In this document: positions 21,018 to 31,921 of the stretch, one piece after another
How the letters are laid out: each line of letters opens with the position of its first letter
How positions within the stretch are numbered: the first letter of the stretch is position 1
Assembly (NCBI GenBank): GCA_019914945.1
Contig: CM034113.1
Span: 2,956,850 to 3,020,849, forward strand
DNA: 64,000 bases
DNA from: Typha latifolia
Taxonomy: Eukaryota; Streptophyta; Magnoliopsida; Poales; Typhaceae
Direction of reading: 5' to 3'
Notes under the pieces: generated by a model
What the model was told of the DNA's origin: nothing
The model's input: only the letters and a program-made list of their open reading frames with translations
The model's database searches: none
Program-made: the position numbers and the translations under genes

Positions 21018-22555
21018 ATGGCGGATGAAGAAGATATGCTTCGAGGCTTCTCCTCCCTACTCAAAGAAGATGCAATGGAAGAGGTTATCCCTTTGGTGGA
21101 ATCAAACACCATTCCAAACCACAACCCAAGCTTATGTCTAGTTGGGAAACTCATAACTGAGCGCTTTTTCAGTCCGGTCGGCCTCAAATCATCTCTCACT
21201 AAAGCCTGGGCCACTACGGGAGGCCTAAAGTTCAGTGAAGTGGGGATGAACACCTTTCTTCTCTCTTTTGAGTTGGAAAGCGATAAGTGGAAAGTCTGGG
21301 TAGGTCTGCCTTGGTTTTACAATAGGGACCTCTTTGCTTTGGAAACCTTACGCTAAACATTCCATTTGAAGAATGGACCATCAACTCAATAGAATTCTGG
21401 GTGCAGTTCCACGATTTTACTATGGAATATCTAGCCCACTCGACAGCTGAAGCTCTTGCGGCAAGGGTGGGTAACTTGGTGCTATTGGTTTCTCTAGTAG
21501 ACTCATGAAAGTGGGCAAGATTCATCATATGCAAGATAAGCATTGACATATCCAAACCCCTAGTCAGCTCACTCTCAGTCTCTGTATTAGATGATTCTTG
21601 CCGGGAGGTGCAGGTTAAATATGAGAAGGTGCTAAGATATTGTTCCTTTTGTGGTCGCATTGGGCATGACTTTGCAGAGTGTCTGCACAGATGGAGATTG
21701 GAGTCCAAGATAAAGGTGGAATACCCAGAACACATACACTCAAAACTGCAAGAACTCCTCAAACCCTGATTCACCAATTTGGCCGACTGGCAAAGCTTGC
21801 CAGGCCAAGCAGGGGTCCAAGAGTGGCGGCGCAAACCGTGATGGAGGTAGACGTTAACGGAAGTCGAGCCATCCATCACTATCACATCTAAGCCTGCAGG
21901 AGTGTCTTCTGCTGCTACTCTTGAGAAAAGTACCTTGCCTTTTAGTAGCCCACTTGTCAACATCCATGTTAGGGATGCCAATCCCCTAGCTCATCCTATT
22001 CGGCCTCACGCCAACTCCATCACTTTGACTCCCCTACCAAAAGCTGAGAGTACTTCCGCCAACCAAGCGGATGTTCACATTCCATACATCCAAGTCACTG
22101 TCAAATCCCAAACTCCTCCCCCACGATCACCAGCACCAACCTACATCACCCAGCAAACCCCATGCACCATGCATGTACCTCAACAAAAAACCCAAAATGC
22201 CCTCCGCCCTCCTCTAAGCGATCTGTTTCTTGGGTTGACAAAGATGATCCTAGCTTGATCCTTGGCTACCTATCTCATAACCTTGACACCAAACCTCAGG
22301 CCCCCTTAGCTATACTGTAGCAGATCCAAGTGGAAAGCAATGGTCCTGCTTCCTATCAAACCAACTTGGAGCAAAGCAGCTGCACCAAAAGCATCAATGT
22401 CTTGCTTAGCTCACCAGGGAAGAGGAAAGCTTCCATTGACCTAGCTCTATGTCCAAAGTGTCTTTCTCCACTCGGTCCACCTCAACAATGTTTTGAAAAG
22501 TCAATTTCCACCAATTCCATGGCCATGGCGGCAATGCCTAAGGTGCCGCAAGACA
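21018..22555 (+). pseudogene. LINE ORF1 (DUF4283 and CCHC zinc finger)
   Basis: The ATG at 21018 opens 112 residues, MADEEDMLRGFSSLL onward. A shift follows at 21354 into EFWVQFHDFTMEY, typical of the DUF4283 domain of plant LINE ORF1. A CX2CX4HX4C knuckle (CSFCGRIGHDFAEC) lies near 21645-21690. A Pro/Ser/Thr-rich tail is open at 21902-22258. ORF1 proteins bind LINE RNA and act as chaperones. At least three stops or shifts are present. Confidence 0.8.
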
Positions 22556-22560
22556 ATAAA

Positions 22561-23300
22561 TGAAGATATTAGCATGGAACTGCTGAGGGTACAGAGGCCT
22601 TATGACAGTTCAGAATCTTGAAAACATCCTCTGCAGTACCAACACAAACATCACATTCCTCTCAGAGACTAAGTGCAAAGAACCTAGATCTCCGGAGATC
22701 ATCCACACTCTTATTTTGAATTCTTGCATTATCCCCTCTTGTGGTCCCGCGGGAGGGCTCTGGCTGCTTTGGGATGACTCGATGCATGTGGAGATTCTGT
22801 CCTCAAATGATAGCTCCATTTTTGCTCACATTTGAGGTCCCATACCAAATCAGGACTGGGTTATTGGGGGGATCTATAGGGATCCCTATCACTCTAACAA
22901 TAGTCCGCTTTGGTCATGCATAAGCAGGCATTCTATGGAAGGTCAGCCTCCATTCTGCTGCCTCAGCGACTTCAACAATATTGCTAGTTCTTCGAAAAAG
23001 TATGGAGGCTCAAACACCAACTCTTCTAAGCTTGTTTCCTTTGCTGATTGGATCAGCTTTTCCTCATTGGTGGAGTTGGGTTTTAGCAGCCCAGCTTATA
23101 CTTGGTCGAACAGAAGGTCGGGGTGCAACTTCATTAGGGAACGGCTTGACAGAGATCTTGCAAGCGTCTCTTGGTGCACTAGATTTACAGAAGCTAGAGT
23201 CCTCCACCGTCCTACAATCTCAAGCGACCACAACCCATTGCTTTTTGAAATAGTGTATTCTGCTTCTTTTAAACGCAATATGTTCAGGTTCGAGAACTAG
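22561..23300 (+). pseudogene. LINE ORF2 endonuclease domain
   Basis: Begins MKILAWNC, then a stop where a Gly-rich turn is expected. The apurinic-type endonuclease landmarks are FLSETKC, LSDFNNI, the YTWSN block, RERLDRD and SSDHNPLL, so the acidic and His catalytic positions appear retained. Frames shift at least twice (22835 and 22935). The enzyme would nick target DNA for target-primed reverse transcription. Confidence 0.85.
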
Positions 23301-23464
23301 TGGTCCTCTTTGGACTCTTTTCTTCCTACGTGCAGGAAGGCTTAGAAGGACTCAAATCTGCCAGGAGTGGCCTTTTCTGAGAAGACAAAGATGGTGACTG
23401 GACGACTCAAAGTCTAGGTTGTTAAGCATGCTAGAAACTTAAAACGAGAGATAAGATCTAGTCT

Positions 23465-25118
23465 ATGGATCACTATGAAGCAAACTGGTATCGAGAGAAA
23501 TCTCTTCGAAGCCTCCATGATGATTTGCTTCTTTGGGAGGAGCTCTATTGGCACCAAAGAGCCAAGGCCTGGCTCAATAGTGGGGAAAGGAATATAAAGT
23601 TTTTCCACATATCAGCAACAATATGCAAGAGAAGAAATCACATATCTATGCTGAAGACTTCAGAAGAGTGTTGGACGGCCAATCAGAAAGAAATTAAGGA
23701 TGTCTTTGTAAGCCATTTCAAGATTCTGTCCAAGTCCACTAACCCTCCCTCTATTCTAAATTATATGCAGCATAGGTTGAGCTAGGTGGAAAAAATTTCT
23801 ACAGAACTTGCTGATGATCTAACTGCGATCCCAACAGAAAAGGAGATTGAGGATGTAGTAAGAAATCTAAGACCCGACAAGGTGCCGAGGTCTGACGGCT
23901 TGAATGCTCATTTTTTTCAAACCTGTTGGGGGGGACCTTAAGCCCGCAAACTGCTTTGAGATCAAGCGATTTTTTGAATCTGCTAAAATGGATGAAGAAC
24001 TAAATAAAACAATCATAGCTCTCATCTTGAAGAAGGAGGACTCTGTCCTAGTCGGTGACTACAGACCGATTAGCTTGTGCAACACCCTCTATAAAGTCAT
24101 TGCCAAGATTATTTCCTTGAGAATAAAACCTGTTCTTTCTGGGATAATCTCCACTGCCCAAAATGCATTCCTCTCGGGAACACAAATACTTGACAACCAT
24201 ATTATTGCTCAGGAAATGATCAGCTACCTTAAGCGTACCAAGTGCAAGCCGGGCATCTTCATGATTAAAGCTAACCTATCGAAAGCCTTTGATAGGGTGG
24301 AATGGGCTTTTGTAGAAGACACTCTCAACTTCTATGGGTTCCCAAAAGGATTCATAGCTCTTATCATGGTGTGCATCACATCCACATCATTGGCGGTGAA
24401 TGTTAATGGAGTTGTAGATGGTTATTTCAAGCCGACTAAAGGCATCCAACAAGGATGCCCCCCTCTCACCTTATCTTTTTATCATGTGCTCAAATGCATT
24501 GTCTCTATTGTTGGAGGAAAAACAATTGCAAAATAAACTTGGTGGTGTCAATATTGCTCGAACAGCTCCCACTCTAACCCATTTACTCTTTGAAGATGAC
24601 CTCCTTTTTTTTGGGAAGGCAACCACTCTTGAGGCCTTTACTCTGAAAGATGTCATTGACAAATATTGCAAAGTCTCAGGGTAAGCTATAAATCTTGAAA
24701 AATTCGCAATCCACTTCAGCAAATACACGTCTATTGAAGCCAAAGACCAGGTTACCAGAATCCTCAAAATCAAGCCTTTGTCTCAGGGAGAAAAATACCT
24801 ATGCAATCTCCTAGTAGCACCAATTTCCAAGATGGAAATTCTCGAGTTTGTGGTAGAAAAACTAAGAAACAAACTAGCGGGTTGGAAACTAAACAACCTC
24901 TCCCACGCTGGTCGATTGATTCTCATCAAGTCTATGCTATGCTCAGTCCCAATCTATTACATGTCAACAATGGTCTTTCCAAAATCCATCGTTAAAAAGA
25001 TAAACAACACCATTAGATATTTTTGGTGGGGTTATAAATACCACAATCGCCACCTTTATTTCAAGAAATGGGATAACTACTACAAGCCCATCTTCTTAGG
25101 GGGGAGGGGAGAATAAGG
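23465..25118 (+). pseudogene. LINE ORF2 reverse transcriptase
   Basis: After a linker (HQRAKAWLNSGERNIKFFH) comes an approach segment (LRPDKVPRSDGLNA) and a long open frame at 23904-24536. This has VGDYRPISLCNTLYKVIAK and QNAFLSGTQILDN. Motif A reads IKANLSKAFDRVEW, with Asn where the catalytic Asp normally stands. A shift follows inside QQGCP. The FEDD block (24588-24600) retains both Asp. The thumb and connection reach 25118 (GWKLNNLSHAGRL, YFWWGYK). Confidence 0.87.
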
Positions 25119-25301
25119 CGCTAATTTAGCCAAAGCTTGCATGGAGACTGCTCACTGAGCATGGCAGCCTATGGGCAAGAATCATCAAGGCAATGTACTT
25201 CCCTAACTCCTCTTTTTGGGAAGCCACTAAAGGGAATAGGGCCTCATGGTCTTAGAGCTCTATCCTTCAAGTTAGAGAAAGCTCGCGAAAAGTAGTCAAG
25301 T

Positions 25302-28218
25302 TATAACGCCCCCGCCCAGCATGGGCACATGCACGCCCATGCGCCCACATGGCATGAGCAGTGCACGTAACAGAACGAGCGGGGCCCATCATGCACAAAT
25401 ACACTCCTGTGCATATACAATCATAACATCATCAAATACTACTTGCTAACATATCAAAGCTCACATAATCCAACACCAACTAAATCATACTATCAACCAA
25501 ATAAGCCTGTTAACATATAAATATCGAAGTCCACAATAATATACATTAGACCACTACATAATTTGACAGACCCCCACAAGGCCACGATAAACCATCAAGA
25601 TATAACTAAACAACTGATACACGAGTACACTATGATCTGACATGTATTTTACAAATCACCGTCTAATAGAATTGAGTATAAATATCAAATATTGGTACAA
25701 CTCAATATCTAGTTAAACTATCTTCTATACCATCTCACGTTTATCTCATCCTCGCTCTAAAATATCTTTTCAAGATATCTCAATTCGCTATCATGTACCA
25801 CATATCTAAGGGGGTTAAAAAAAAAAGTGAGTTATGAGCAAAAGGCTCACTGAATAGACCTTACCCCGAATCAGTGATGCTAAACAGAGAGTAAATCATA
25901 TATTGGATAATATAAATCGGAAAGAGCATCATGTCATAAATGAATATATGAATATATCATCAATAATACATAAATAAAAAGTAAATAACATGTCATAACT
26001 GATAAATTATATAATTCTCGACAATGAATAAACAAATCTCAATGTCATACTATCATCATAACTCTTTCTCATATATGACACATGATGCGTGCCGACCATA
26101 ACGATGCTATCATATCAAATGCAATCATATATGATGTATATTGAGCACTCGATAATCAAGTAATCAGATGATAATGAAATCATATGTATTTCTCAACATC
26201 TCAATCATCAATGTCAGCTCTATATGTCATCATCATACTAGGCTACTATGCACAGTCAACACCCGGTACCCAGTCTCAACATCATGCCCGAAGGCTCAGA
26301 ATCTCATCCACAAAGAGTATCTCAAATACAATCATACTCTGCCATCCGCTAAGGGTATCAACATCCATCTAGATCGGGCACCTTTCTAGCTAATAGAAAT
26401 CTCGTAAGGATAACTCGCCACATATGCCCTAGCAAACAGTATGTGCCCGAATGTCTGCTGCGCACACAAACTAACGACCTCGGACGTAAGGCCAATAGGA
26501 TCGTGACTATGTCAAGCGATTAATCATCCATCAAGCATGTCCTAACCTTCCCGCTCACCCGGGTATCCTCACGCTTTCTATCAACTGTCCTATCAATCAC
26601 ATTTCATACTTTTCTTCTAAATGATAGATCATATCCATTTATCCAGTACAATAATAAGTCAATGCATAACAGGAATTTAGGTAAAATAAGAATCAAGAGA
26701 AAAATAATGCAATGTAGTCTCCAATCATGTAGTCGACACATGCATACCCATGCTAGTCTATCACATGCATACTAATGATAGAGATCATCCCAACATAAAA
26801 CCATAATAGTATAACCATCTCCAATAATCTTTATATATCTCCAATGTACTCATATTCCAAATCAGCCTAAATAAATGCATGATAAAATATGCTTAACTAA
26901 AATCAGCTCTATATAAAGTCATATAATCATGCTGGAGGCCAAAATATGCATGTACATAATATATAATATATTCTAATTTGAGAAAGGCATTTAGGAGATA
27001 AGACTACTCACAATTTGATTAAAAGACACGAACCACGCATCTCTCACGTCTGTGAGTCAAACATCAACTCATCATCAAGGTCCACAGGATCTCACATAAG
27101 GGGGTTCGGGGTCTGAAAATATTTAAGTACCATAAAATTAGTCGTTTATCTAATTAGAATTAATTCAAGTAAAATATAACTATTTATTAGGTTTAGAATC
27201 ACTTCTCTTTTATTTTTGATTACATAACTAGGTCTATATTATAGATATGATTCAAATACTATAATTATATTATTATAATAAAATGCTAGTTATAACATAA
27301 GAAGAAATGTTTGTTTCTTTTTATTTATAATATTCTAAATATATAATTATAAAGTAAAAGCTAAATAATTATAAATAAGATATAAGTATAGATAAGATCT
27401 ATTTTATAATAAATTTATAATTCTTAGTCTATTTTGATTAATAAAAAATTATATATAGTATCTACTTAATTACACAAAATAATAAATAAATAAATAAATT
27501 AACAAGACTAAGTATCTTATTCTACACACAATATTATACAATAAATTGTTAAAATTACTTAAAATGCATAAATCTAGTATACATAAATAAATAAATATAA
27601 GTATTACCTATATTTATGTGTAATAGTTATAACCTAATTAATCATTAATTATACTAATTAAAATTAATAATCATCATGTTGAAGAATATATATATTATTA
27701 TGAACATAATTAATGTCTAAATAATTTATCTGTATTAATTAAGAAAGTAATACCTAATTAAATAGATAAACAAATATAAAATAAAGTAGATAATAAAAAC
27801 AATGTCACCAGTACTGGGCCGAACCCAGCAGTGTTGTAGAAGAGGAGCCAAGAGAAGAAGAATGGAAGAAAGAAGAAAGAAAAGAAGAAAGAAAAGAAGA
27901 AAGAGAAAGAAGAAAGGAAGAAGAAGAAAAAGAGGAGAGGAAGAAAGGGAGGGAGGGGACCAGGCCAGCGGGGAGGGGCTCGGCCGCTGCTGGCCAGCCA
28001 GTGGTCGGCTTCTTGCCGGCGGCTCTATTCCGGCGAACCCGAGAGAGATAGAGAGAAAGGGGGAGAGAGAGAGAAAGGGAGAGAGAGAGAAGAAGGAAAG
28101 AGGCTCATCGGCGTTAGTGGAGGTGGCGGCGGTAGTAGATAGATAGAGAGAGAGAGAGAGAGAGATCGCAAGAAAGAAAGAGAGAGAGAGAAAAAAAAGA
28201 GAGAGAGGGGCGGTGGGG
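25302..28218. mobile_element. Family-L LTR inserted in the LINE, 3' end missing
   Basis: Starts TATAACGCCCCCG (TG changed to TA) after the flank AGTCAAGT. It follows the 1141-5023 copy through the AT-rich body and the CTGGGCCGAACCCAGCAG block to the GA-rich tract. It stops at GGCGGTGGGG, about 200 bases before the expected end. There it meets a second copy of its own left junction at 28219. Confidence 0.8.
27120..27800. other. AT-rich LTR body, no gene
   Basis: Homologous position to 3660-4330. No open frame of note. Confidence 0.6.
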
Positions 28219-28269
28219 AGTCAAGTTGTAACACCCCCGTCCAGCACGGGCACGTGCACGCCCATGCGC
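28219..28269. repeat. Second copy of the LINE / family-L LTR junction
   Basis: These 51 bases match 25294-25344 with five differences by eye, all transitions. They include the eight LINE bases AGTCAAGT and the first 43 bases of the LTR. This copy keeps the canonical TGTAAC start. It points to a tandem duplication across the insertion junction. Confidence 0.75.
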
Positions 28270-29114
28270 TGATACGATCTGGCATGAAATTTTGAAATTA
28301 GATCCCAAAATATGCTGTCGTCGGATCGATGTGAGATTTTTATACGTTGTAGCCTCGTAAAAGAGCTTTTCAACAAATCTAGTTACAGGCGAATCGGAGT
28401 TGGGGATCTCGAGATATCGTTCATTTAGTGGCCGAACGTCAGGATGCTCTGTTTTGGATTCGTGGATGGAGGCACGAGATCCTAGGTAATGGTGGATGGT
28501 GGTGGACCGGCGTTAATGGGGTGGCACCGGTGAAAAGTGATGGTGGAAGGGTTGTGGTTTATGGAAGGATTAGAGCAAGTGTTGGATAGATTGGACGAAG
28601 GGGGAGAAGAGGGCCACCCCTAAGGGACTAGGGTGATTAGCCGGACGAGGGAGGTTAGAAGCGGCGTCGCCGGGATTGAGAGAACGGGAGCGAAGAAGAT
28701 GAAGGAGGCAAGGCAAAACTCAATCTCAATAATCAATAATAATTTTGGTTGCCCTACACATCCTTTTATAGGCTAACCAATAACTCACATTAACCCTAAA
28801 ACACAATTTTCGCCGACCGCGTTCGAACTCGCCCGACCGCGTTCGAACGCACCGAATTAGCTCTTCTGGATTTGCGAACGCGATGCAGGCGTTCATAGTG
28901 CGTTCGAACACACCGCGTTCGAACGCACAGTACATTCTCTTCACCACGTTCACAACCCTGTTCACAAACCGTGTTCGAACTCACTCCACCCGCGTTCGAA
29001 CGCGACTTATAGAAAACTTATTTTAATGGAAATTAAACACTAAAACATGAAGAAAAAACACTCCTAAAGTGAATCCATGCTCGAGACGACGTCGGTGAAG
29101 TCCGAATCGTATCA
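28270..29114 (-). mobile_element. 3' LTR of a gypsy element, P-like subfamily 2
   Basis: Plus-strand ends TGATACGATCT and TCGTATCA, with a purine tract (GGAAGCGTGGTGG on minus) to the right. It shares the GTTCGAACGC motifs (28815-29005) and the overall plan with P LTRs, but most closely matches 40478-41296. It was inserted into the duplicated LTR start at 28269. Confidence 0.8.
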
Positions 29115-29432
29115 ATCCACCACGCTTCCGTAACCTTGTCCTCAAGGTTTGAAGTTCGGAAAGCGATCCATGATATCTGACTCTAGCTCCCAGGTAGACT
29201 CGTCAGTAGATTTGCCCAGCCACTCAATTAGCACTTCAGTCTCTAATCTGGTCCCATCGCGTCTTCTCCTGCAGCCTAATACTCGGACCGGATCAGTGGG
29301 GCCATCCTCCTCCATTAGTTCGGGTAAGGCCGAACCCACCACATGGTTAGGCCCGATCTGGGCCTTCAATGCTGATACATGGAAGACCGGATGTATCCTG
29401 ATTCCTTCAGGTAGGTCCAACCGGGAGATATG
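29115..29432 (-). pseudogene. gypsy integrase C-terminal tail (subfamily 2)
   Basis: The open frame 29142-29420 reads DLPEGIRIHPVFHVSALK and further on LIEWLGKSTDESTWE, the degenerate chromodomain-like end, finishing FPNFKP before the PPT. Everything upstream of DLPEG is missing and the sequence passes directly into LINE RNase H, so the rest of the element was lost by deletion. Confidence 0.8.
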
Positions 29433-29860
29433 ATATGTTGGGTGGATGCGTCATGGCGAGGCTCACACAATGATGGAGTGGGTATCCACTTAATCAAATA
29501 TCCCAACGACGAGGGCTTAGACAAGGGTATCTACTTGAAGCACTACGAAAATGCACTCGTTGGAGAAGCGCACGCTATTCTGTTGGGGTTAAAAGAAGTC
29601 ATATCATACTCCTGCAACTCCAACAGATGGGTATTCAGCGACTGCCTTAGAATGGTCAAAGCTATCAATGGGCGGGAGGATCCTAAAGACTGGTTTGTTG
29701 CTGGAATTCTTCAAGAATGCAATATGGCCAACACAGCAGTTAGAGTCCTATTTACTAGTAAGACAAACAATGGCAAAGCACACTCACTGGCTGGGCTAGC
29801 AGTAAGGAATGGCCAAGGCTTTGTAATTGCTTGCAAATCTGATGTAATGGCTTTCAATTA
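29433..29860 (+). pseudogene. LINE ORF2 RNase H domain
   Basis: Open for 143 residues with CWVDASWRGS (first Asp), VGEAHAILLGL (Glu) and WVFSDCLRMVKAI (second Asp), then a C-terminal GKAHSLAGLAV block with His. This is the RNase H-like domain at the C-terminus of plant L1 ORF2. The catalytic triad looks intact but is separated from the rest of ORF2 by the interruption. Confidence 0.87.
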
Positions 29861-29903
29861 ATACAACGTCTACGGACTTTCAGTCAAAAAAAAAAAAAAA
29901 AGC

Positions 29904-29914
29904 GAACCTAATTA
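29904..29914 (+). repeat. LINE target-site duplication, right
   Basis: GAACCTAATTA directly after the poly(A) and two bases. Confidence 0.88.
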
Positions 29915-30240
29915 CAAAGGGTTATGTCAGGCCTTTATCATGTGTTATCTACGGCATGGAAGTTGAAATTGTGAGCAGAAACTCTTTAATTGCTATTATT
30001 CCATGAAGATCCTCAACAATTTCTACTCCAAGTTTGGGACCACCTCAGGTCCATAATCCTATTTAGATTAGTGGTGAGGTAAGAAGGCTAGTGCTTTTCC
30101 TCCCTTGACCTTTAACTTCTTACTTCGTCTGGCTTCCTCTTAGAACTGATACGGGAGTCTTTTTACCCTTCTTGTAAAATTTTCTTTCTTTCTCCTCTTT
30201 CTATAATCTTAAATTTTGTACACTCTTACTTTTTAATTCC
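29915..30240 (+). pseudogene. Older LINE fragment, right part
   Basis: Continues the zinc-binding region of 20387-20782: KGYVRPLSCVIYGMEVEIV, in phase with the left half if the younger LINE and one duplication copy are removed. After about 30000 the reading decays and the 3' limit is uncertain. Confidence 0.55.
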
Positions 30241-30253
30241 TAGCTTGGCCATG

Positions 30254-30257
<4 letters not shown>

Positions 30258-30303
<46 letters not shown>
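30258..30303. repeat. (CT)n microsatellite
   Basis: About 23 uninterrupted CT units. Confidence 0.95.
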
Positions 30304-30304
<1 letters not shown>

Positions 30305-31431
30305 ACTATAACTGGATTAGAAATCTAGTGTAGTATAAAAAATTATTAATACTAGTTTACAAATACATACTTCTCTCTCCTTTCATTTTATACCAACAAA
30401 CTATTTCAAATTGATAAGAAAAACTTACATATTTGCCCTTGTGAGGGCAACATTCAAAACAACTATCTTTTGACTCTTGTACTCTCCTCTCTCTCTCAAA
30501 AGCAATTGCCATGACATGAGTAGCCTCTCCCACCAAGCTCTCTCCTCCTCTCAAATCCTGCCACATAACTTCTCTGTGCACAAGGATTAAACACCCTTCT
30601 TTGCATCAATCCAAGAGCACTCCTCTCCTACCTCTCTGAGCAAGCCTCATGAAGCTACAAAAGGCCACCTTTTTCAAGCAATGAATTGGTTGTGGGCACC
30701 CAAGCACTTTTCCTCGACCCATGAGCTATTTCTGTGATTACTTTCAGTTGCTCATTTGTATTCTTATTGATTACCTTAAGATAGCTTATATGCCAATTTA
30801 TATAGTTTTATGATGTTTTTAATGTTGTCGCACTTGTTATAAAGAGACATTTGTGACACTTTAAATGTTGGGAACAATTAGTTGTAACAAACTAATTTGC
30901 TGAAAGATTTTACTGGTAACAAATTCTTTGTAGAAATTTTGCAAGGATGTGTTATTCTTGTGAATCTTTGTAATAAAGGCCAGCGAATTTCTTTTGGAAA
31001 ATTCACAAGAATCTTTGTCTAACTTGAAATTTATGTCACATCAAGTATAATTACTTCTTTAAAGAGAAAAAAATATTGATCAATATTAGACACTATATTA
31101 CAAACTTTATTAGTTTACAACTAAACACCATAATACCTTATACTAGTATAAACTAGTATGGCGATGCCTTCCAACAACACATTTGTATACTGGCCAACAA
31201 ACAATGTTGCTGACAATTGAGTCAGGATGGTTCGACATGATAATGTTGATCAATTGGTTGAAACTGACCCAGTATCGCTTATTGGACCTGCGACTGCTAG
31301 CATTTTCTACTAATACAAATTTCAAATATATTTTATGGATGACAAACTGTGCAGGTAAATATGACCAATTGATGACCATGTATTATGATTGATAAATTTT
31401 TAGTATTATTCAATAAGACCATTGTTAGTCC
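30304..31431. other. No recognisable gene or repeat
   Basis: Moderately AT-rich sequence between the LINE remnants and the 3' end of the insertase gene. Short open frames (for example 30357-30581 minus) match no family I recognise. Confidence 0.5.
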
Positions 31432-31437
31432 TTTATT
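31432..31437 (-). terminator. Possible polyadenylation signal of the insertase gene
   Basis: AATAAA on the minus strand about 370 bases past the stop codon. Plant poly(A) signals are loose, so this is only a candidate. Confidence 0.3.
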
Positions 31438-31803
31438 GTACATGATACAGTTTATGCAAATTGCATCTCCAAAAGAATAGACAAAATTTCTTACAATGCT
31501 TCAGCACTTGTAATATGCATCATGAGCCGCATGTAAGAGCAAACAAATGAAGCTCCAAGAAATAGCCATCAAATGTAGATCGACTGGTTCTGATTTTCCA
31601 TGTTCTTTTCTCTTGCCTTATCTTTCCCTCTTACATTGGCGATGCTCAAATGTGAGAGCTGTTAAATTGTGGAGCAGTTAGACACTGTAAGGTATAGCAA
31701 CGATGCAGGATCATTCTATCTCCGGGCGCACTCAGCCAATGAAGATAAAAGATGTTAACCATATAGGATCCATGCAACCATTACAAATGATTCATAAATT
31801 CTG

Positions 31804-31921
31804 CTAATTTTTTAGTTCCTCTTCACATTCCCTTATATATGCATTAACACCAGGATCATAAGTTGCAGCTATCCGCAGGTACTTAACAGCTTCAGATTTC
31901 TCACCTTGTTGAAACAAAGTG
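31804..31921 (-). CDS. ALB3L2: Insertase gene, last exon
   Basis: Encodes STLFQQGEKSEAVKYLRIA to CEEELKN and the stop. It is the final TPR-like helix pair. The acceptor CAG precedes it at 31922-31924. The first base completes a Ser codon split with the previous exon. Confidence 0.88.

Larger units (their letters stand above)
20794..29903 (+). mobile_element. L1-type LINE, nearly full length, interrupted
   Basis: Flanked by an exact 11-base duplication and ending in about 15 A (29886-29901). Order: CT-rich 5' leader, ORF1 (21018-22555), endonuclease (22561-23300), reverse transcriptase (about 23800-25118), then RNase H (29433-29860). It is interrupted from 25302 by an L-family LTR and a gypsy fragment up to about 29432. 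The zinc-binding region between reverse transcriptase and RNase H is missing, so the interruption came with a deletion of LINE sequence. Stops and shifts make it inactive. Confidence 0.9.

Noticed and set aside
27802..28308. Arg/Lys-rich and Ser/Leu-rich open frames
   Set aside because: Same GA repeat situation in the second family-L LTR.
30357..30581. Minus-strand 74-residue open frame downstream of the insertase gene
   Set aside because: No recognisable family, no conserved motif, and no splice context found.
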